Origin: Gymnopus androsaceus JB14
Taxonomy: Eukaryota; Basidiomycota; Agaricomycetes; Agaricales; Omphalotaceae
Direction: 5' to 3'
Length of the DNA: 64,000 nt
NCBI GenBank assembly: GCA_009733575.1
Contig: ML769407.1
Location: 124,001 to 188,000, forward strand
Shown here: piece after piece, positions 1 through 13,106 of the stretch
Numbering within the stretch: position 1 is the stretch's first letter
Layout: each line of letters starts with the position of its first letter
Notes under the pieces: generated by a model
What the model saw: the letters and a program-made list of their open reading frames with translations, nothing else
Database searches by the model: none
What the model was told of the DNA's origin: nothing
Program-made: the position numbers and the translations under genes

Positions 1-802
1 TTTCTTTGGCGTACACGACGGTATTGCTCCCTCAGAGCTGCATGTACTGGTTGAGTCTCTCTTGCGATAATACTTACTGATAAGAAATAGCATATGTCTG
101 CGGGCGTTTCAATTGTATGGTGTCTCTTTACGGTTATCCCTTCGGCAGCTGGTCTGAGGATGTAATTGGACGGGCAAATGCAACTACGGAATCGTACGAG
201 ATGGCTCGCCTCGGAGTTTACGGGAGGACACCAGCTAGAGCATGAGCTACAGCTCATAGACTCATACTTTGCGACAAGCCTGACGAGTCGGAGTGCAACA
301 AGGCAGTACGATGATTAAGGTGCGGAGTCTGTACTACAACATCTGGGACATGCGAACATTGAACAAAAAAGCAACAAAGCTAAAGGTAGCTGTACTAGGT
401 GAAGCGGAAGAAGAAGGAAAGAAACAAAGAGTCCCAAGTAATACTATGTACCGACTTGTGTGAAACTGAAACTAAAAAGTGACTATGTAATGCGGAACGT
501 GTAAACGCGTAACGAGCTGTGGATTAATTGTGGTACGGAATATGGGATATGGAATTTATATGCACAATGATGACAATGTCCGGGGGCGTATAGCAATTTG
601 GAAACTGGTTCAATGCTTCGTCAAAACAATCGTAGGAGGGCGTAGGGCAAACATCATTTTTCACTTCGACTTGTACGACGCGACAACTGGTAGACTGGGG
701 CACCACCGACAACCGACAACCATGGATGAGATGAGAAAGAGCAAGTAGAAGCCTACTCAGAACACGTAGTTGATGGTGGTAGGCGCGTCGTTCGTTCGTC
801 GT
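1..802. other. no gene recognised
   Basis: Only short overlapping open frames on both strands (for example around 524-748), none with a recognisable domain or good splice sites. The last stretch is the 3' flank of the KNH-like gene that ends at 803. Confidence 0.5.
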
Positions 803-1643
803 TTATGCATGGGAAGCATCAATGGTGAACGTCGGTGAAATGTTTCCCGAGTCGCCGAGCACTGTAATATGGGGTTAGCTTATCGTTAGAAGTGTCGGGG
901 GCAGGGGAGAAGGAAGGAAAGAACGCAGGACGAAGGCAGGTAGGAATGAAGAACGAGAGGGAAAAAGAAAACACATACGACAGAGAATATAAGAATGCAT
1001 CGTCGTCAAGTTCCTGTCAGGCGAGATGGTGAAAGCGGACGAATCCATCAGTGATTGGGAAGCCACTGGCTACGGGTTTTTCTGTTGAACGAAAATCAAA
1101 TAAGATAAATAGTAGTCAGTGTCCGAACGTCCACTAGCCAAAGCCAGCAAGCGAGGAAACGAAACGTGAAGAGATAGGAAATAGGAAAAAAAAACACATA
1201 CGCCAGTCGAGGTGCTCGTTCTCGGTGTCATTGCCATCGAGATATCCGAGCATGATGACTCCAGTGTTGTTTCGAGCTTGGTAAGGGATGTCTATCGGTC
1301 TCTAATCAAGCTAGTAAGTAAATCGTGTTCGTATTCGTTTGTAGATCCCGCATACTCGTCCCATGGACGATATGGATATGGATGCTTACCCCAAGTCATC
1401 TAGAAGAGAAGATTATCGTCAGTTACTAGTACTCGACGCGCGTTAAGGACTTACATTATACACGGTTTGCCCTACCTGCCAGACCTCGCCGCCTTTAGGA
1501 TATATGATACTGGGCGACCAAACTTCGAGCTCTTCGCGACTCAATACCACGGCTTGGGCGTTGGCTTGGATGGGCGAGGAAGAAACGAGTCGGAGTTGAG
1601 CGATGAGAACGAGGAAAAGAGAAAACAAGGCGGTAAAGCTCAT
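803..1643 (-). CDS. Kre9/KNH-like secreted Ser/Thr-rich family protein (frame problems)
   Basis: The first exon encodes a signal peptide (MSFTALFSLFLVLIAQ) followed by the family hallmark of a proline/glycine stretch and 'GGEVWQVGQTV'. Later exons give 'GVIMLGYLDGNDTENEHL', 'PVASGFPITDGFVRF' and, after a long intron, the diagnostic 'GDSGNISPTFTID' with a stop at 803. This order matches the KNH paralogs at 17.6, 36.4 and 37.9 kb. These proteins are secreted and thought to act at the cell wall (beta-1,6-glucan-associated Kre9/KNH family). No Ser/Thr tail or GPI signal follows. Two junctions do not keep frame: the exon starting near 1285, and one extra base near 1030 that would give an early TGA. 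This could be a decaying copy or a sequence error. Confidence 0.6.
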
Positions 1644-1774
1644 GATGATGATGATGATGTTGGTTCTGGGGGATGGAGCTTGGAGAGAAATAAGGAGACT
1701 TTATAATAAAGCAATGCACGAACGTTGGTTTTGGTGGTGGTTGAAGTTGAAAAAACGAATCCGGAACCAAGTTG

Positions 1775-1782
1775 CTTTTATA
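1775..1782 (-). promoter_or_regulatory. TATA box of the KNH-like gene
   Basis: On the minus strand the octamer TATAAAAG lies about 132 bases upstream of the ATG at 1643. The same octamer is found at 100-135 bases in front of four other genes in the window. Confidence 0.5.
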
Positions 1783-2750
1783 TCACGCTCGAAGCCTCGT
1801 GTTGCGTTTATTTGGTTCTTCAGAAGCCTTCAAAAAATCAAACCTGTAGATCGGGTTAAGTATGTAGTAATAAGTACGTCGAGTCAACGTTGAGCTCCAC
1901 AATTCGAATTCGACTCTGAGAAAAGTCCATGGAACCGAGAACGCGTCAAAATGCTACTCTGTTGTCAGCGCCAGTGCCATCTAGACTCTAGAGGCTTCTG
2001 TTTCTAAAGAAACCAATGCTGAAGGATAATGATACGGAGCAAACTACTTACTCGGTGACCTGCTTCCCGATATAGAAACGCAAGTTCTATTTATGGTAAT
2101 TCTAACAGCAACCATTCCCGCAATCTGAGATTACTTGCTTTATGCTTCATGAAGGGTGAGCTTGGGGCAAGGAAGAACAAGATGAAGAAAGGGTACAGTA
2201 ATTAACTTCAGGTCAGCGGCCATGGAATTTGGATAACGAGCTTGAAGTGAGCGGAGAAGTGACTTATATATAGGGCAGGTTCTGAAATTCTGAAGCTCAG
2301 GCTCAAGATTCAACTCCCAGTCGGCGTTATAAGATGTAAAACCTCCTTCCCCACCCGATCATAGCGCATAGTGCAATGGAGATTAGATATTAAAGATTAG
2401 AGAGAGGAGGCGACGCACAGTCCTGAATCCTGGGTCGTGAGGAGCAGCTATGGATGTGAAACGCAAACAATCAATGTTTCTAGATCTGGAATCCATACTG
2501 CGAAGGAAAACGAAGGGGACAGGTTGATCATTTTAAAAACGCATTAAGCGTTAGTTTTGAGAAGAGCTCGAGTACCACAGGATGTGGCCAAAAATCCGGG
2601 TATGGTTCTTGAGACTGGACCAGTGTACGCAGCACTGATAGGGAAAGACGCTACCAACCGCAGACCGCTAACGAGAAAGAGAAAGAATCTTACAACAGTC
2701 GCGCAAAATGATGCAAGCCAAGGACAGCTAATGGGAGATCTTGACCCCGC
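1783..2750. other. intergenic, no gene recognised
   Basis: No credible coding signal. The part after about 2640 already belongs to the F-box tandem repeat unit, because 'gctaacgagaaagagaaag' near 2667 recurs near 6467. Confidence 0.5.
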
Positions 2751-4384
2751 TCACTGATCATTCCATAACACAACAACTCTCATACCATCCCTCTCCATAT
2801 CCTCTAGAGGCTCATACGCACTTTTCATATCTTCTCGATTTCGAAATCTGATAGTAAACTCCCGCAAATAATCCATTTGAGGTCCTGGTTCCCTGCTAGC
2901 ACATGCATCGAGCTGGCCAAAAATTCATCGAGATCGAAACCATATCAATGACCAACCCATCGTTGAAGGTGCTCGCACCGACATTCAGCTTCAGGGAACG
3001 TAATCTCGGCACGATGGGACGGTGAGAGCCAGTATCGCGAACTTGAAGCATCTCGATAAATCGATCCGTTATAGGATTGCATTCTGGTGGAGCGTAGCTG
3101 TCATTAGTGCTGAGATTGTGCAATGAAGGAAGATGAGTGACAAGATCGATAAGGTTGAAGCCAACAAGTGTCAGACTCTCGATGGATAAAGTTGCTAATG
3201 AACAGGATGAGCGCGATAGCAAGGCCATGAATGGATCAAAATAGCGCCAGTCATCTTCGTGTATCTCAGGTTCGATCCGACCAGGCTCAGTCCGTTCGTT
3301 AAAGACATTCCGTCCAAGGCACGGGTCACGAGGCAAGCCATTTGCAAGGATATCGCCTCCTCTTCAGAGAGCGAGACCAGTGCATCCTCGATTTTCAATG
3401 ACACGAGACGGTGACCGTTATCAAGGACTTGAAGTAGTGTCTTCATTCTATGCACATACTCAGCCATATAGGGAAAGTATATTTCCAAATGCAAGAGCTG
3501 TGCAATGAGAGTGCGGGATCTCTGTGGGGATACAATTCAAGCTCAGATTCTTCAGCTTTGGTACACTTGTATGAGCGAAGATGTCCTCATAATGCTATAT
3601 GGTAGCTATTATGATCAAGTCCTCCAGGAGGGTAAAGTGGAGGGAATGATCTGGAAACAGAATGAGGAGACTATCCCGGACTTTAGAATGAAAGGTGAAG
3701 CCGCGCCAGTTGTGCATATGGCTGATAAGACCAGTCAAACAGCCTGATGTCGGCCAGGTTCAAGCGAAAAATCAATAATTATATTCAGCGGATACTGCAG
3801 TGCTCGATTGAGGAAGACGTTATGGTGGACAGAAGACTTTCTTCGTGATTTGCATGTAATGGTTCGTTCCATATCAGCGATATCCTCGACGAGATCCAGG
3901 CCTAGACATTCCATTCCTCCGCCACCGTGAACAGAAGTTACTGAGTGCGAGTGCGGGTATACTCCTAATAGCATCTGTACAAGTTTTAGTCATAGCAAAG
4001 TGGTTCAATCGCCGAAGACGTGCCGCAAAATATTCTAGATAGATGAGAGAAGATATTGGAGCTGCGCTGTGTGCTCCCGCAGACTCCTTTCTACGAGATT
4101 CGAGAGCTTTAATCTGCTTTGCAAACTCCTCGAGCTCTCGCTGTGCGCTTTGGCTGATCGGGAGGATCTCCTCGGGGTTCGGAACCGACCCAGGCCCAGA
4201 TTCGCAGTGAAGCTTTTCGAGTTTTAAGGGAGAATCCTAGGATCCGAGATGAGAAGAAGGGGTTCGTTGCAGGCGAGCGGAGAGGCATAGTGTTGCTTCT
4301 GGAGCTCGATGACGGGGGAACGAAAGAAGAGGACTGAGCATTTCTCACGACAACAGCGTCGCTACACCTAGCGCACCTAGGCAC
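2751..4384 (-). pseudogene. F-box/LRR-like gene, tandem copy 1 (broken)
   Basis: Pieces of the same protein as the copies at 4.6 and 6.5 kb appear in several frames. The N-terminus starts at 4384 (MPRCARCSDAVVVRNAQSSS) and shifts frame within about 90 codons. LRR-like segments lie near 3490-3195 and 3336-2896, and a C-terminal 'RFRNREDM'-like end has its stop at 2751-2753. The F-box region near 4030 is deleted or scrambled compared with 'RKVPDEIVRRVFDDCC' of copy 2. The family normally couples an N-terminal coiled coil and F-box to degenerate LRRs and would act in SCF ubiquitin ligases. This copy cannot make a full protein. Confidence 0.65.
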
Positions 4385-4617
4385 CCTCTTTTACCCACAA
4401 TATCTTACATTCAACTTAGCATAAGCTCGATAGAAGAAGAAAAAAGAAACGGGTAAAGAAACGCTCATCCATCTTCGATTTCACTGCAGCTAATCTTCCT
4501 CGTCGTCAGACGAATCGGAAGAGCTATCAGGGAGTCAAGATTCTCGTACACCGCTAACGAGAAAGGCTTTTACAACAGTCGCCCAAGAAGCAAGCCAATG
4601 ACAACTAATGCCAGATT

Positions 4618-6301
4618 TTAACCTTGCTCAATCCCCCATAGCACAACAGCTCTCATTCCATCCCTCTCCACATCCTCCAAGGACTCATATGCAGCCTCCG
4701 CTTCTTCTCGATTTCGAAACGTCATGGTAAACTCCCGCAGACGATCCACCTGAGGTCCTGATTCCCTGCTAGCACAAGCGGGAGTCCATCGAGAGCGAAC
4801 CATATCCACGACTGACCCATCGTTGAAGGTGCTCGCACCGACATTCAGCTTTAGGTAATTCAATCTCGGCACGATGGGACGATGAGAGCCAGTATCGTAG
4901 ACCTGAAGTTATAGGGCTGCATTCTGGCGCGACATAATTGTCATCAATGCTCAGACTGAGCAATATTGGAAGATGAGCGAGAAGATCGACGAGTTTCAAG
5001 TCAGCGAGTGCCAAGCTCTCCATAGATAATGTTGTTAACAAGCAAGACGATCGCGCTAGGAAGGTCATGAATGGATCAAAGTTCCGCCAGCCACTCTTGC
5101 GTATCTGAGGTTGGGTATCCCTAATCCGTTCGGTAAAGACATCCCGTTGAAGGTGGATGGCTGTCAATGAAGGGAGTGTAAGATATGACAAGACTGAATC
5201 CGAAATATCACACAATGAGTCAAGATAGAGTGTCAGTGTACGTATGGTGCGACGAATTGTAGGGATGGGAGGTGTTTCATCGAGAAAAACGAATTCCGAA
5301 GTTTTCAATGACACAAGGTGGTGACTGTTGTCAAGTAGTGCCTTCAATTTACGCACAAAGGCGTAATGGACCTCCAAATGTAAGAGCTGTGCAAGAAGAG
5401 AGACCGGGACTTCTGTTGGTGTACACGCTACGAGGCTCAGATTGTTCAGCTTTGGTGCACTCGTATGAGCGAGGAAGTGTGTACAATCCCCAACGTTATG
5501 TGCGATGTCCAAGTCCTCCAGGAGGGGTAGATGGAGGGATTGATCTGGACACAGAGCGAGGAGACTATCGCGGACTTTGGAACGAAAGGTGAAGCTGCGC
5601 CAGTTGTGCATATAGCTGATAACACTAGTCATAACAGCCTGATATCGGCCAGGTTCAAGCGACAAGTCAATAATGACAGTCAGCGGAGATTGCAGTGATC
5701 GATTGAGGAAGATGTTTATGGTGGAGAGAAGACTTTCGTCGTGATCTGCATGTATTGGTTCGTTCCACATCAGCGATATCCTTGACCAGATCTCAGGCAT
5801 AGACAGTCCATTCCTCCGCCACCGTGAACAGACGCTACTGAGTGCGAGTGCGGGTATACTTCTGATAGCATCTGTTCTGGTTTTGGCCACAATAAAGTGA
5901 TTCATGTCGCAGCAATCATCAAAAACGCGTCGCACAATCTCGTCGGGAACCTTCCGGATAGGTGAAAGCAGAGACTGGAGCTGGACTGTGTACTCCCGCA
6001 GGCGTTCTCTACGGGATTCGAGAGCTTTAATCTGCTTTTCACAGTCCTCGAGCTCCCGATGTACGCTTTGGATAATCGGGAAGACCTTATCGGGGCTCGG
6101 AATCGACGCAGGACCAGATTCCCAGCGTAGCTTTTCTAGTATTAGGGAAGAATCCTGGATCTGAGATGAGGAAATACTTTCGTTGCAGTTTGAGCAGAGA
6201 GGCATGGCGTTTCTGGGGCTCGATGATGAGGGAACGAAAGAAGAGGACTGAACCTTCTCACGACCGCGTCTCCTTGCCTCACAATAATATATTACACTCA
6301 A
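4618..6301 (-). CDS. F-box/LRR-like protein, tandem copy 2 (C-terminal frameshift)
   Basis: A single open frame of about 510 codons from 6301 to 4769. It starts with a short basic leader, then a Cys pair, then a predicted coiled coil ('RRELEDCEKQIKALESRRE'). The F-box core follows ('SPIRKVPDEIVRRVFDDCC'), with the typical 'ALSSVCSRWRRNGLSMPEIW', then irregular LRR-like repeats. This is the common agaricomycete F-box layout; the expected role is substrate recognition in an SCF ligase. Compared with copies 1 and 3, about 20 bases are missing near 4910, so the frame runs into an alternative tail. The original C-terminus ('EFTMTFRNREEAEAAYESL') survives in another frame, 4872-4618. The protein is probably expressed with an altered end, or the gene is a young pseudogene. 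No intron is needed. Confidence 0.65.
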
Positions 6302-6548
6302 GTTGGCATAAGCTCGATAGAAAAATAAATGAATTCAAAAAAAAAGAAACACAAACCGGTTTAAAACGCTCGTCCATCTTGATTTGGCTAATCTATCTAT
6401 CGTACACTACAACTAATCTTCCCCGTCGTTATACGAATGGCAAGAGCTATCAGCAAATCCGTAGACCGCTAACGAGAAAGAGAAAGGTTTTTACAGCAGT
6501 CGCCCAAGAAGCAAAACAATGACAACTAATACTTAGGAGATCTTGACT

Positions 6549-8251
6549 CTATTGATTCTTCCATAGCACAACAGCTCTCATACCATCCCTCTCCACATCC
6601 TCCAAGGCCTCATATGCAGCTTTCGCTTCTTCTCGATTTCGAAACCTGATAGTAAACTTCCGCAGACAATCCACCTGAGCTCCTGACTCCCTGCTAGCAC
6701 ATGCATTGAGCTGGCCAGAAATCCATCGAGATCGAACCATATCCACGACCGACCCATCGCTGAAGGTGCTCGCACCAACATTCAGCTTTAGGGATTGTAA
6801 TCTCGGCACGATGGGATGGTTAGAGCCAGTATCGTGGACCTGAAGACTCTCGATAAATCAATCTGTTATAGGGCTACTTCCTGGTGCGACGTAGCTGTCA
6901 TCAAAGCTGAGGTTGAGCAATGTTGGAAGACGAGCGAGAAGATCGATGAGTTTCAAGTCAGCGAGTGCCAAACTCTCAATGGATAATGATGTTAGTGAAC
7001 AGGATGAGCGTGATAGGAAGGCCAGAAAAGTATCAGTGAACCAGTCTCCTTGTAAGATGTTTCGATCTCACGTCTGTGAGAAAGAGTCCGTTCAAAATGG
7101 ATGGCTTTCAATGAAGGGAGTGTAAGATATCGCAAAACTGAATGCGATTTCTATGATAGCGCCGGATTAAGATACACTGTCAGTGTATCTATGGTGCGGC
7201 ACGGTACCACGGTTTCTGCATAATGTGGATTAACTGATTCCTCCGTTTCCAGCGACACAAGACGATGACTGCTGCGAAATAGTGCTTGAATCTTAGGTAC
7301 CGAGAGCTTGCGCAATTCCAGATGCGAGAGCTGCGCGAAAAGAGAGGTTTCAACTGAGGTCCCGTCGGGGATAAAGGTCGTGCTCAGCTTCTTCAATTTT
7401 GGTGATGCATGAGCAAGCATCTTTAGATCGCTTGCTTCGATATCCACAATGTCCAAATACTCCAGGAGAGGAAATTTGAGGGCAGGATCAGGATGCAAAA
7501 AAATACTGATAAAACTGTATCGCAATTCGTCGTGTCGAAATTCTTTTCGAGATTTATCGGTAAAGCTATACCAGCGATGCGTATGCTTCTTTAGAAGAGT
7601 GAACACTGGATATTTATTGAAATCCGGAGAGAAGTCGATAACGATGGTCAATGGATGCTGTGGTGTTCGATTTAAAACAGTTTCAAGAGCGGTAAAATCC
7701 ACAACAGCTCGGACATATCGCGAGAGCGATATCCTCGACCATATACTAGGCATTGACAACCCGTTTCTCCGCCACCGTGAACAGACGCTACTAACAGCTA
7801 ATGCAGGTGCATTTCTGATAGCATTCGGACTTTTCTGATGATTGCCCACAGTAAAGTATTTCATGTCGCAGCAATCATCAAAGATGTGCTGCAAAATCTC
7901 GTCGGGAACCTTCCGAATAGGTGATAGAAGAGATTGGAGCAGGGCCGCGTACTCCTGCAAACTTTCTCTACGAGATTCGAGAGCTTCAATCTGCTTTTCA
8001 CAGTCCTCGAGCTCCCGCCGTGCGATGTGGATAATCGGGAGGACTTTATCGGGGTTCGGAATCGACGCAGGACCAGATTCCCAGCGTAGCTTTTCGAGTA
8101 TTAAGGGATAATCTTGGATCTGAGAAGAGAAGAGGGTTTCGTTGCAGTTTGAGCCCAGAGGCATGGCGTTTCTATCGATGATGAGCCTGAGCTTTCTCAC
8201 GACAACAGCTTCGCCACACCTACGCCACAATGAACTCTTCAACACATTCAA
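6549..8251 (-). pseudogene. F-box/LRR-like gene, tandem copy 3 (broken)
   Basis: Starts at 8251 and reads 366 codons through coiled coil, F-box ('SPIRKVPDEILQHIFDDCC') and part of the LRRs. An in-frame TAG then stops it near 7151 ('TVYLNPALS*'), at a site where copy 2 reads on. Homology continues downstream but with a frame change near 7020 and a TGA at 6858-6860, where copy 1 has an arginine codon (CGA). The C-terminal segment (6809-6549) matches copy 1 and 2 tails closely. At least three independent lesions make this a pseudogene. Confidence 0.7.
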
Positions 8252-10446
8252 CTTAGCACAAGCTTTAATAGATTCAAAAAAGGGTTAAAAAGTGCTCGTC
8301 TATCTTTGGTTTGGGTAAAAACAAAAGTGGAATTTACAGGGGACTATAGTCTCTCCAGCTCAAGGTTCTTGTTCAATCCCAGATTCAATCCCAGATCGGC
8401 CATTTCATCTCCTCCCGAATCTCGACTCCTTTAGCCTGTATACGCGGCACACTATAGATTGGCGATCGAATTGGCAAGAAAGCAGTTGGATGCACAAATG
8501 GCTGCAGCTAGATGGCAAAGATGGACAGATAGATACTGCCTGGATTTTGCGATGGCTGTAGGTAAGCTCATATCCATTTTCGCGTTTGATTCTTCCTACG
8601 GATTGGAATTTAATATATCGCTATCGTTTTCTTTCCAACGCAAAGCCCTCAATATCTACGAAGCAACAGACGTGACTGAACGACACAGACGACTCAACAT
8701 ATTCCGACGCGTACTAGAGATGCAGGAAATCCTGGATAGACATTCGGCCGTACTTTCTGAAACCTGAACGCATTTTATACCCTGTAATTCCAATGCTCAA
8801 AATGCTCAAGGTATCTTCATTTTGTCTTTCTTTCCGAAGTAATAGTATTGACATTGCGCTTTAGGTAAACGGTAAGTAAAGCCGGTTCCCTGGATTTCCT
8901 CGACTCAACTCATCGTTTCCAGTGTTCAGTGTTCTCGAGTCATCCAAACAGACTGCCCTAGATAAACGACTCCATCACCTCACTGGAACACTCTGCAGTG
9001 GTGAACGTCTTGCAGTAGAGGAAGATGGAGAATGATCTCAAGGTACGGTTTTCTACCGAGCAGCGTTGGATTAAGGCTAAGAGGAAGTGATACTTTGCGC
9101 AGGGCCAGTTGGGGTCTCAACATATTTTGATTGTTCAAACGCGAATCCACTGAATCTACCCAACCGTTTCTTTCGTTCATCGGCCAGCTGCGAGTGGCGG
9201 GAGAGTCGCTTAACGGAAATTCATTAACGGTGAATTCAAAGCCTCGAATTGCGAGAACGATAACGGGATGGAATCCGAGACATTAGCACCGGCAGTTACT
9301 CATCCTGCATACTCCCTTCGTCATCTCTCCCGCCTTCTCTCTTTCGCTTCCTGCTTCATCTCGTTGCGGTCCAGGCAAAGCTATAGGATATGCCTGATCA
9401 TCGTACTTTTCTCCCCTTGTTGTCTACTGCGATGCGGTGCGAATGGCGATACGATGGTGCGATATCGACGCTGTGATAGCGATGTCGATTCCTGAGCTGT
9501 ATCATCTATTGCGTCCGAATGTGTCCCGGTGAAAGCCGAAGTATTCAGGGTCTGGTAGGAGGAGGGGCGCGGAGAGAAGAAGGAGAGGAAAACAATGCAC
9601 GGCTCCGACAGACGGAGACGACGGACTCAACTATCGGCTCCTTCAACGTTCAGAGTTGTCTGGAGGGAAGCCACCTATTAGACCAGGTTGGATTGGGGCG
9701 GAGGAGACGAACTGGACGAAGTTAGTATAGGAAACGCACAGTGAGTAGTGTTCGCTGTTTCATCACCTTTCTCTAGCTCCAACAATAACCAACCCTTTTG
9801 TCTCCCTCTTCCTCCTTAACCCATTATTCTTGCTTCGCCCCCATCCCTCCGCATAGCTCGCCTTATTTATGGTTCTACTGGGGTTAGGGTTCGTGTTATT
9901 AGTACCTGGGTGCGGTTGGTACAGAACCCTGGTGCAGGTGCTACGGCTAGTCTGGCCACGACCTGCGACTATTACTAGTCCTGTACGGGTGTTCTGGTTA
10001 AACCGTCAGACTGTTCCTCAGATATTTCGGAGCTGTTGAAGGAGGAGAATGGGACTGGTGCTGGAGGCCATTGCAGTAGGTCGAGGAAGCTGGGAGGTGA
10101 ATGCGGAGCTCGTCTCGTCTCTGTGGAGTGATACTCATTAGAGAGAAGGGTAAGGCGGAGATCTTCGTCGTTGCTGCTGCAGGAGAGAATTCAGGAGCTC
10201 GAGTGCGTATGTGTATATAGATAACATGTTTAGGATGTCAATGACATCGTTTGGAAGTCAATGCAGTGGGTAGTAAGGAGCGCTAAAGCATTGCTTCTTC
10301 CTTCCGGATTTGGTTTGTCGGAACATTACTCCATTTTTGGCATTGGCCACGGACGTTGGCGATAAGGCACTGATTGACAGCGCTGTGCCCACTGCCTTTG
10401 CCCTCAGCCTCGTTGTTTCTTGACCTCTATCTTCGATTTCTCAACT
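8252..10446. other. intergenic; one possible orphan exon at 8435-8767
   Basis: The + strand stretch 8435-8767 has a plausible coding look: acceptor tttag before 8435, 'LARKQLDAQMAAARWQRW', donor gtaagc near 8560, then 'RRLNIFRRVLEMQEILDRH' to a stop at 8767. It has no ATG and no family I know. The rest (8770-10446) holds only short overlapping frames. Confidence 0.3.
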
Positions 10447-10737
10447 ATGTCCTCTAACGCAAAACAAGCTTCCGCAAAAATGGCAAAGGATCTCAGCACT
10501 GATGTGTTGAGTGTTCTCAAGCTGGCAAAAGAAGCCACCACTGGACTAGGGATGTTCGGGATCGAGCCAGCCCTTAATGGTATTCTGGCAGTTTGTGAAA
10601 TGGTCCAGGTGAGTAGAATGCATGATGTTGGGAGATCTTCAAGCTGATGTTACGGTTTGAAGAATATGAAAAGCAACAAGAAAGATTTGCCTAAACTTAA
10701 GGGAAAAATCGACAATTTTATAACTGCCCTCCAATCG

Positions 10738-10761
10738 AACAACAACAACAACAACAACAAC
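10738..10761 (+). repeat. (AAC)8 microsatellite coding poly-Asn
   Basis: Eight AAC units inside the second exon of the NACHT-WD40 gene encode an asparagine run. Confidence 0.9.
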
Positions 10762-13106
10762 GATGTTCCAGCTGAACTTTATAAGCGTTTGCAAAATCTA
10801 TCTGAGTATGATGATGATCAATACATATCTCCAGCATCAAGCACTCATTCTTTGACATAATATAGTGCATTGCAGAAGATTGCCAAGGACTGCACACCTC
10901 TTGCTGCCAGCAAGGGTAGAGTTAGGCAGTTTCTCCAGGCTAATGATACCAAAGCCAAGATTGAAGATATCAGACAGGCTGTCTGAGATGCATTGCAAGA
11001 GTTTTCTGTATGTTAACATTCCATTTTTAGCTGAAATTGAATCTTAATTTATTTCCCTAGTTCCATGGTGGTATTTCTATCCAGATAGTCATCAATGATA
11101 TTCAACAAACAGCCAAAGCCATCCAAGAAGCAACTAGAGACATTCAACAAGTAGGCAGAGATACTCAAAAAATAGGCAAAGACACTCAACAGACAGGCAT
11201 GTATTGTCCATTTAATATCACTCAACTCCCTTGCGTGCTGACAAGAAACAACTGCCTTTAATTTAGTGAGATTGCATTTCCTCATTGAGAGGCTTAATGT
11301 TGCTCCTGCCAGGTTTGATGCTGCAGACACTCCTTCCACTTGTTTACATGGAACTCGATGAACAACTTCTAGAGGACTTGCATAACCATGCTCTAGGAAG
11401 CCTTGGTCCAGAGAAGCAGATCATTTGGATACATGGAACACCTGGACGTGGCAAATCAACCATTGCCAAGTCTCTTGCTGTGAGGCTACATGAAAAGAAT
11501 GCACTTGCAGCTTCATTCTTCTTCTCACAAGGTCATGAATCTAGGAGCAATATCAACAATGTGTTCCGCACTATTGCACATCAAATTGCAATGTTCAACC
11601 AGCAATTTTACAATATCCTGGTAGATATTTTGGAGCAGGATAATCAGCTGGGACATGCAACTGCTAATATCCAGTTCAAGAAGCTTATTGATTGAGCCTT
11701 TATCTAAGCTTCCTGAGATACAGGAACCATGGGTCCTGGTCTTTGATGCACTAGATGAGTGTGGTGGGGGAACTGAACTACTGAAATTGCTTTGTGAAGA
11801 AATAGGCAATCTGCCTATTAATCTACACATTGTATTTACCAGTCGTCCAGAGCACCCAATCCACATGTGGTTTGATAACGACCCCTTGAAATCTTCCACA
11901 AACATTATTATTCTTGATGATGTTAAGGAAGAAGTTGTGTCATCTGATATTTTGCTGTACCTGAAGTACAATCTTGTGGATGATGGGAAAAAGCCACATA
12001 AAGAGGCACTAGCAGATACTGAACAACTCAAGCTGTTGGCTGACCGTGCTCAGGGACTTTTTATCTATGCCTCCACAGCGGTCAAACAGATACGTGATCA
12101 GCGCGGGCATTCACCCACTGCATCTATTGCCCAAATTCTCAAACTCAACTCTGGTCTAATTGATGATCTCTATACTCATATTCTTCATGAGCTCATCCCA
12201 GAGGATGATGCAGTTTTGATTGAAAATTATCAGAATATCATGGGAGCAGTTTTACATCTTCAAGAGCCTCTCAGTATTCCATTACTTTCAAAGCTTCTTG
12301 GCTATGACAATGATGTTGATGTTAAAGCCATGTTAGAGCTAATGAGTGCAGTTCTAATTATGCCAGAAAAGAAGGATGATGTTGTCCGCATTGCCCATTT
12401 ATCTTTCTGGGAATATGCAACATCTAAAGGGGCCAGAAAGGTTGTACACTCCAAATTCAAATATCGGCCTGAGCTGGATTTGGATGCTTGCAAACATCAT
12501 GAATGTCTCCTTCATGCAACTTTATCTGTTATGATGTCAGAGTTGAAGTTCAATATATGTCACCTGGAATCCTCCTTTTTGGCTAATGACCAAGTGGAGA
12601 ACCTTCAAGTACTCATTGATAGATATATTGGAGGGCATCTGTCCTATTCATGCAGATTTTGGTCAGCTCACTTGAATGAGCTCAGAACTGTGCATTCTAT
12701 TTCTTTGGAACAAGGTTTGAAGGATTTTTTGGAGAAAAGGTTTCTATGGTGGCTAGAGGTCATAAGCCTTCTTAAGCATGTGGATACTGCAGCATTAGCA
12801 ATTCTGTCAATTGCAGATTGGAGCAAGGTATTAATTCATGATTATTATAATGTAAGCTTAAATAATGTTCTATAAAAACAGGTTAAAAATGATGAGCTGG
12901 CATCTGCGGCACTTGATGCTGTCAGTTTCATCCGTGCTTTCAGCAGTGCAATATCTCACAGTGCACCTCATATCTATATATCAGCCTTACCCTTCAGCCC
13001 AATAAAATCCATGATCTGGAGGAACTTTGCAGGCAGCCATCCAAACAAGCTATCTCTAGACATAGGCCAACAGACTGATTGGCCTGCTATTCAGCTAGTC
13101 TTGGCT

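Larger units (their letters stand above)
2640..8330. repeat. tandem triplication of an F-box gene unit (about 1.9 kb period)
   Basis: The three stop codons lie at 2751, 4618 and 6549, giving spacings of 1867 and 1931 bases. Both genic and flanking sequence are shared. The region upstream of each start carries a motif like 'ctaatcttcctcgtcgtcag', which is also found near 58743 at the 3' end of an unrelated open frame. Confidence 0.7.

Noticed and set aside
524..748. Overlapping 60-70 codon frames on both strands
   Set aside because: Shadow-type frames with no start context, splice sites or family.
9885..9897. TTAGGG telomere-like hexamer
   Set aside because: Only about two partial units (ggggttagggtt); no array, so no telomere relic.
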